Source: Blastocatellia bacterium (GTDB taxonomy: Bacteria > Acidobacteriota > Blastocatellia > UBA7656). From it: a stretch of DNA of 6,558 nt. The stretch is taken from NCBI GenBank assembly GCA_022615215.1, contig JAKEHD010000812.1:1-6558 (forward strand), given 5' to 3'. The notes below the pieces were generated by a model. The model saw nothing but the letters and a program-made list of their open reading frames with translations. It made no database searches and was not told the origin of the DNA. Shown in pieces: positions 5,788 through 6,558 of this stretch (within the stretch, counting starts at the first letter, position 1; each line of letters opens with the position of its first letter). The position numbers and the translations under genes are program-made.

Positions 5788-5878
5788 TCAGCTATCAGTC
5801 TTCAGCCCTCAGCCATCAGTCTTTGGTATATAGCTGAAAGCTGACGGCTGATAGCTGAAAGCTGACGGCTGATAGCTG
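5788..5878. repeat. Composite repeat: 21-bp tandem repeat (2.3 copies) facing a diverged inverted copy
   Basis: Two exact 21-base units occupy 5831-5851 and 5852-5872 (each beginning TAGCTGAAAGC), with a third partial copy TAGCTG at 5873-5878. Upstream, 5789-5819 is the reverse complement of 5848-5878 at 26 of 31 positions, so the whole can fold into a long imperfect stem with a loop of up to about 28 bases (5820-5847). It starts within four bases of the propeller stop codon and ends ten bases before the heptose gene ATG. It may act as a transcription end or attenuator between the two genes, or be an extragenic palindromic element; the sequence has no U-tract. Confidence 0.75.
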
Positions 5879-5888
5879 TAGTAAGATA

Positions 5889-6383
5889 ATGGAGCCTGTG
5901 ACAAAGATAGTAAACCTAAAAGAGTTAATAAGGGAGCGCGAACGCCTGCGACGCGAGGGCAAGCTATTGGTCTTTACCAACGGGTGCTTCGACCTTTTGC
6001 ATACGGGCCATGTGCGATACCTCAAAGAGGCCCGCTCGCTCGGCGATGCGCTCGCTGTCGCGCTCAACAGCGACCGCTCGGTTCGCGCCCTCAAGGGAGA
6101 GGGCCGCCCTATTCTGAATGAGGCGGAACGCGCGGAAGTGATGGCGGCGCTCGAAGCCGTCGATTACGTGATCGTCTTCGACGAAGAGACGCCGCGAGAG
6201 TTGATCGCGCGCGTGCGACCCGATGTGCTTGTAAAAGGGGGCGACTGGGCCATTGATCAGATCGTCGGCCGCGAAGAAGTCGAAGCAGCGGGCGGCAGGG
6301 TTCTATCGCTTCCTTATGTCGAAAGCTCTTCGACCACGGCGATCATCGACCGTATACTGAAAGAGGGAAAAAGTGAAAAGTGA
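5889..6383 (+). CDS. rfaE2: D-glycero-beta-D-manno-heptose 1-phosphate adenylyltransferase (stand-alone RfaE2/HldE C-terminal domain)
   Basis: The 164-residue product is a single nucleotidyltransferase domain, the normal size for RfaE2. It transfers AMP from ATP to heptose 1-phosphate, giving ADP-heptose precursor in the cytoplasm for the LPS inner core. Visible hallmarks are VFTNGCFDLLHTGHVRYL at 28-45 with the nucleotide-binding HxGH (38-41), the NSD(R)SVRALKGEGRP segment at 60-74, the PDVLVKGGDW motif at 111-120, and the C-terminal SSSTTAIIDRI at 146-156 equivalent to the ISxTTxII signature. No kinase domain precedes it, so the HldE function is split and a separate kinase must lie elsewhere. 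The start is uncertain: ATG 5889 has no clear Shine-Dalgarno, and GTG 5898 would also give a normal N-terminus (TKIVNL). The gene follows the composite repeat directly. The C-terminal KSEK is encoded by a short AAAAGTG tandem repeat. Confidence 0.93.
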   Translation: MEPVTKIVNLKELIRERERLRREGKLLVFTNGCFDLLHTGHVRYLKEARSLGDALAVALNSDRSVRALKGEGRPILNEAERAEVMAALEAVDYVIVFDEETPRELIARVRPDVLVKGGDWAIDQIVGREEVEAAGGRVLSLPYVESSSTTAIIDRILKEGKSEK

Positions 6384-6396
6384 AAAGGCAAGATGG

Positions 6397-6414
6397 AAGG
6401 GGCGGGCCCCTTTT
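6397..6414 (+). terminator. Candidate intrinsic terminator of the heptose gene
   Basis: AAGGGG (6397-6402) pairs with CCCCTT (6407-6412) around loop CGGG, followed by TTTTA. It lies 13 bases after the stop at 6383. The stem is GC-rich but short and the T-run is only four long, so efficiency is uncertain. Confidence 0.5.
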
Positions 6415-6447
6415 ATGGAAAGAAATCTTTATGAGAAAGGAATCTTC

Positions 6448-6558
6448 ATGGCGTTCTATACTGCGCGCGGGGCCTGCATGAAAGTTTTTCCAGAGAGGAA
6501 CGCTTATGTGGAGTGCGCCGCGAGCGGCGGCGCTTTGGATGCGCCAGAAGTTAGGCAA
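6448..6558 (+). CDS. Possible start of a downstream gene, unrecognised, runs off the right edge
   Basis: The frame of the ATG at 6448 is open for 37 codons to the window end (from 6415 for 48). AAAGGA lies about six bases upstream, a fair Shine-Dalgarno. The residues (MAFYTARGACMKVFPERNAY...) match nothing I know. A second ATG at 6506 in another frame has AGAGGA six bases upstream and would give MWSAPRAAALWMRQ. Both reading frames cross a GC-rich palindrome at 6515-6533 that looks more like an extragenic repeat than coding sequence, so neither may be real. Confidence 0.2.
   Translation, partial: MAFYTARGACMKVFPERNAYVECAASGGALDAPEVRQ
6509..6540. repeat. GC-rich palindrome, REP-like
   Basis: GCGCCGC (6515-6521) pairs exactly with GCGGCGC (6527-6533) around loop GAGCG, with the flanks TGGAGT on the left and TTTGGAT on the right. 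This GGAGTGC-stem-loop-GCTTTGGA layout resembles extragenic palindromes I associate with several soil phyla; that resemblance is from memory and unverified. The weak TTT after the stem could also make it a poor terminator. Confidence 0.4.

Noticed and set aside
5831..5878. CRISPR-like short direct repeats
   Set aside because: The 21-base units are directly abutting with no spacers and no cas gene is present, so it is a tandem repeat.
6457..6462. TATACT as a promoter -10 box near the right edge
   Set aside because: No -35-like hexamer at the correct distance upstream.

Overview
The window looks like an ordinary chromosomal segment of a Gram-negative, LPS-bearing bacterium. The best guess is Acidobacteriota, possibly Blastocatellia. 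This is an inference from three things: an Oar-like TonB-dependent receptor with an N-terminal carboxypeptidase-regulatory-like domain, a small secreted 'FSGTW' protein, and intergenic gaps rich in palindromes. No marker gene fixes the taxonomy.

Layout. Positions 1-1070 (minus) hold the first 356 residues of an outer-membrane TonB-dependent receptor that runs off the left edge. Positions 1071-1646 are a repeat-rich gap with several hairpins and one doubtful small ORF. Positions 1647-2156 (minus) encode a 169-residue secreted protein of unknown role. Positions 2157-2427 hold a short gap with an imperfect direct repeat. Positions 2428-2990 (minus) are a ParD/ParE-type toxin-antitoxin operon with the antitoxin first, a 4-base ATGA overlap and a good sigma70-like promoter at 3026-3054. 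Positions 3055-3601 have no convincing gene but carry a perfect TATAAT box and a hairpin. Positions 3602-5785 (plus) encode a 727-residue secreted seven-bladed YVTN beta-propeller protein with an unassigned N-terminal beta-rich domain and a C-terminal IPT/TIG-like domain. Positions 5788-5878 are a composite tandem and inverted repeat. Positions 5889-6383 (plus) encode a stand-alone heptose-1-phosphate adenylyltransferase (RfaE2/HldE C-terminal domain), followed by a candidate terminator and then by an undecided right end that holds a GC-rich palindrome.

How the parts relate. Apart from the toxin-antitoxin pair there is no clear operon. The theme is the cell envelope: a TonB receptor, two exported proteins and an LPS-core heptose enzyme. 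The gaps are unusually structured: four carry distinct inverted or tandem repeats, probably extragenic palindromes, hairpin-type terminators or relics of small mobile repeats. I see no CRISPR array, tRNA, rRNA, transposase or defence cluster, and nothing that clearly amounts to a new biological system. The most under-described elements are the propeller protein's N-terminal domain and the repeat families.
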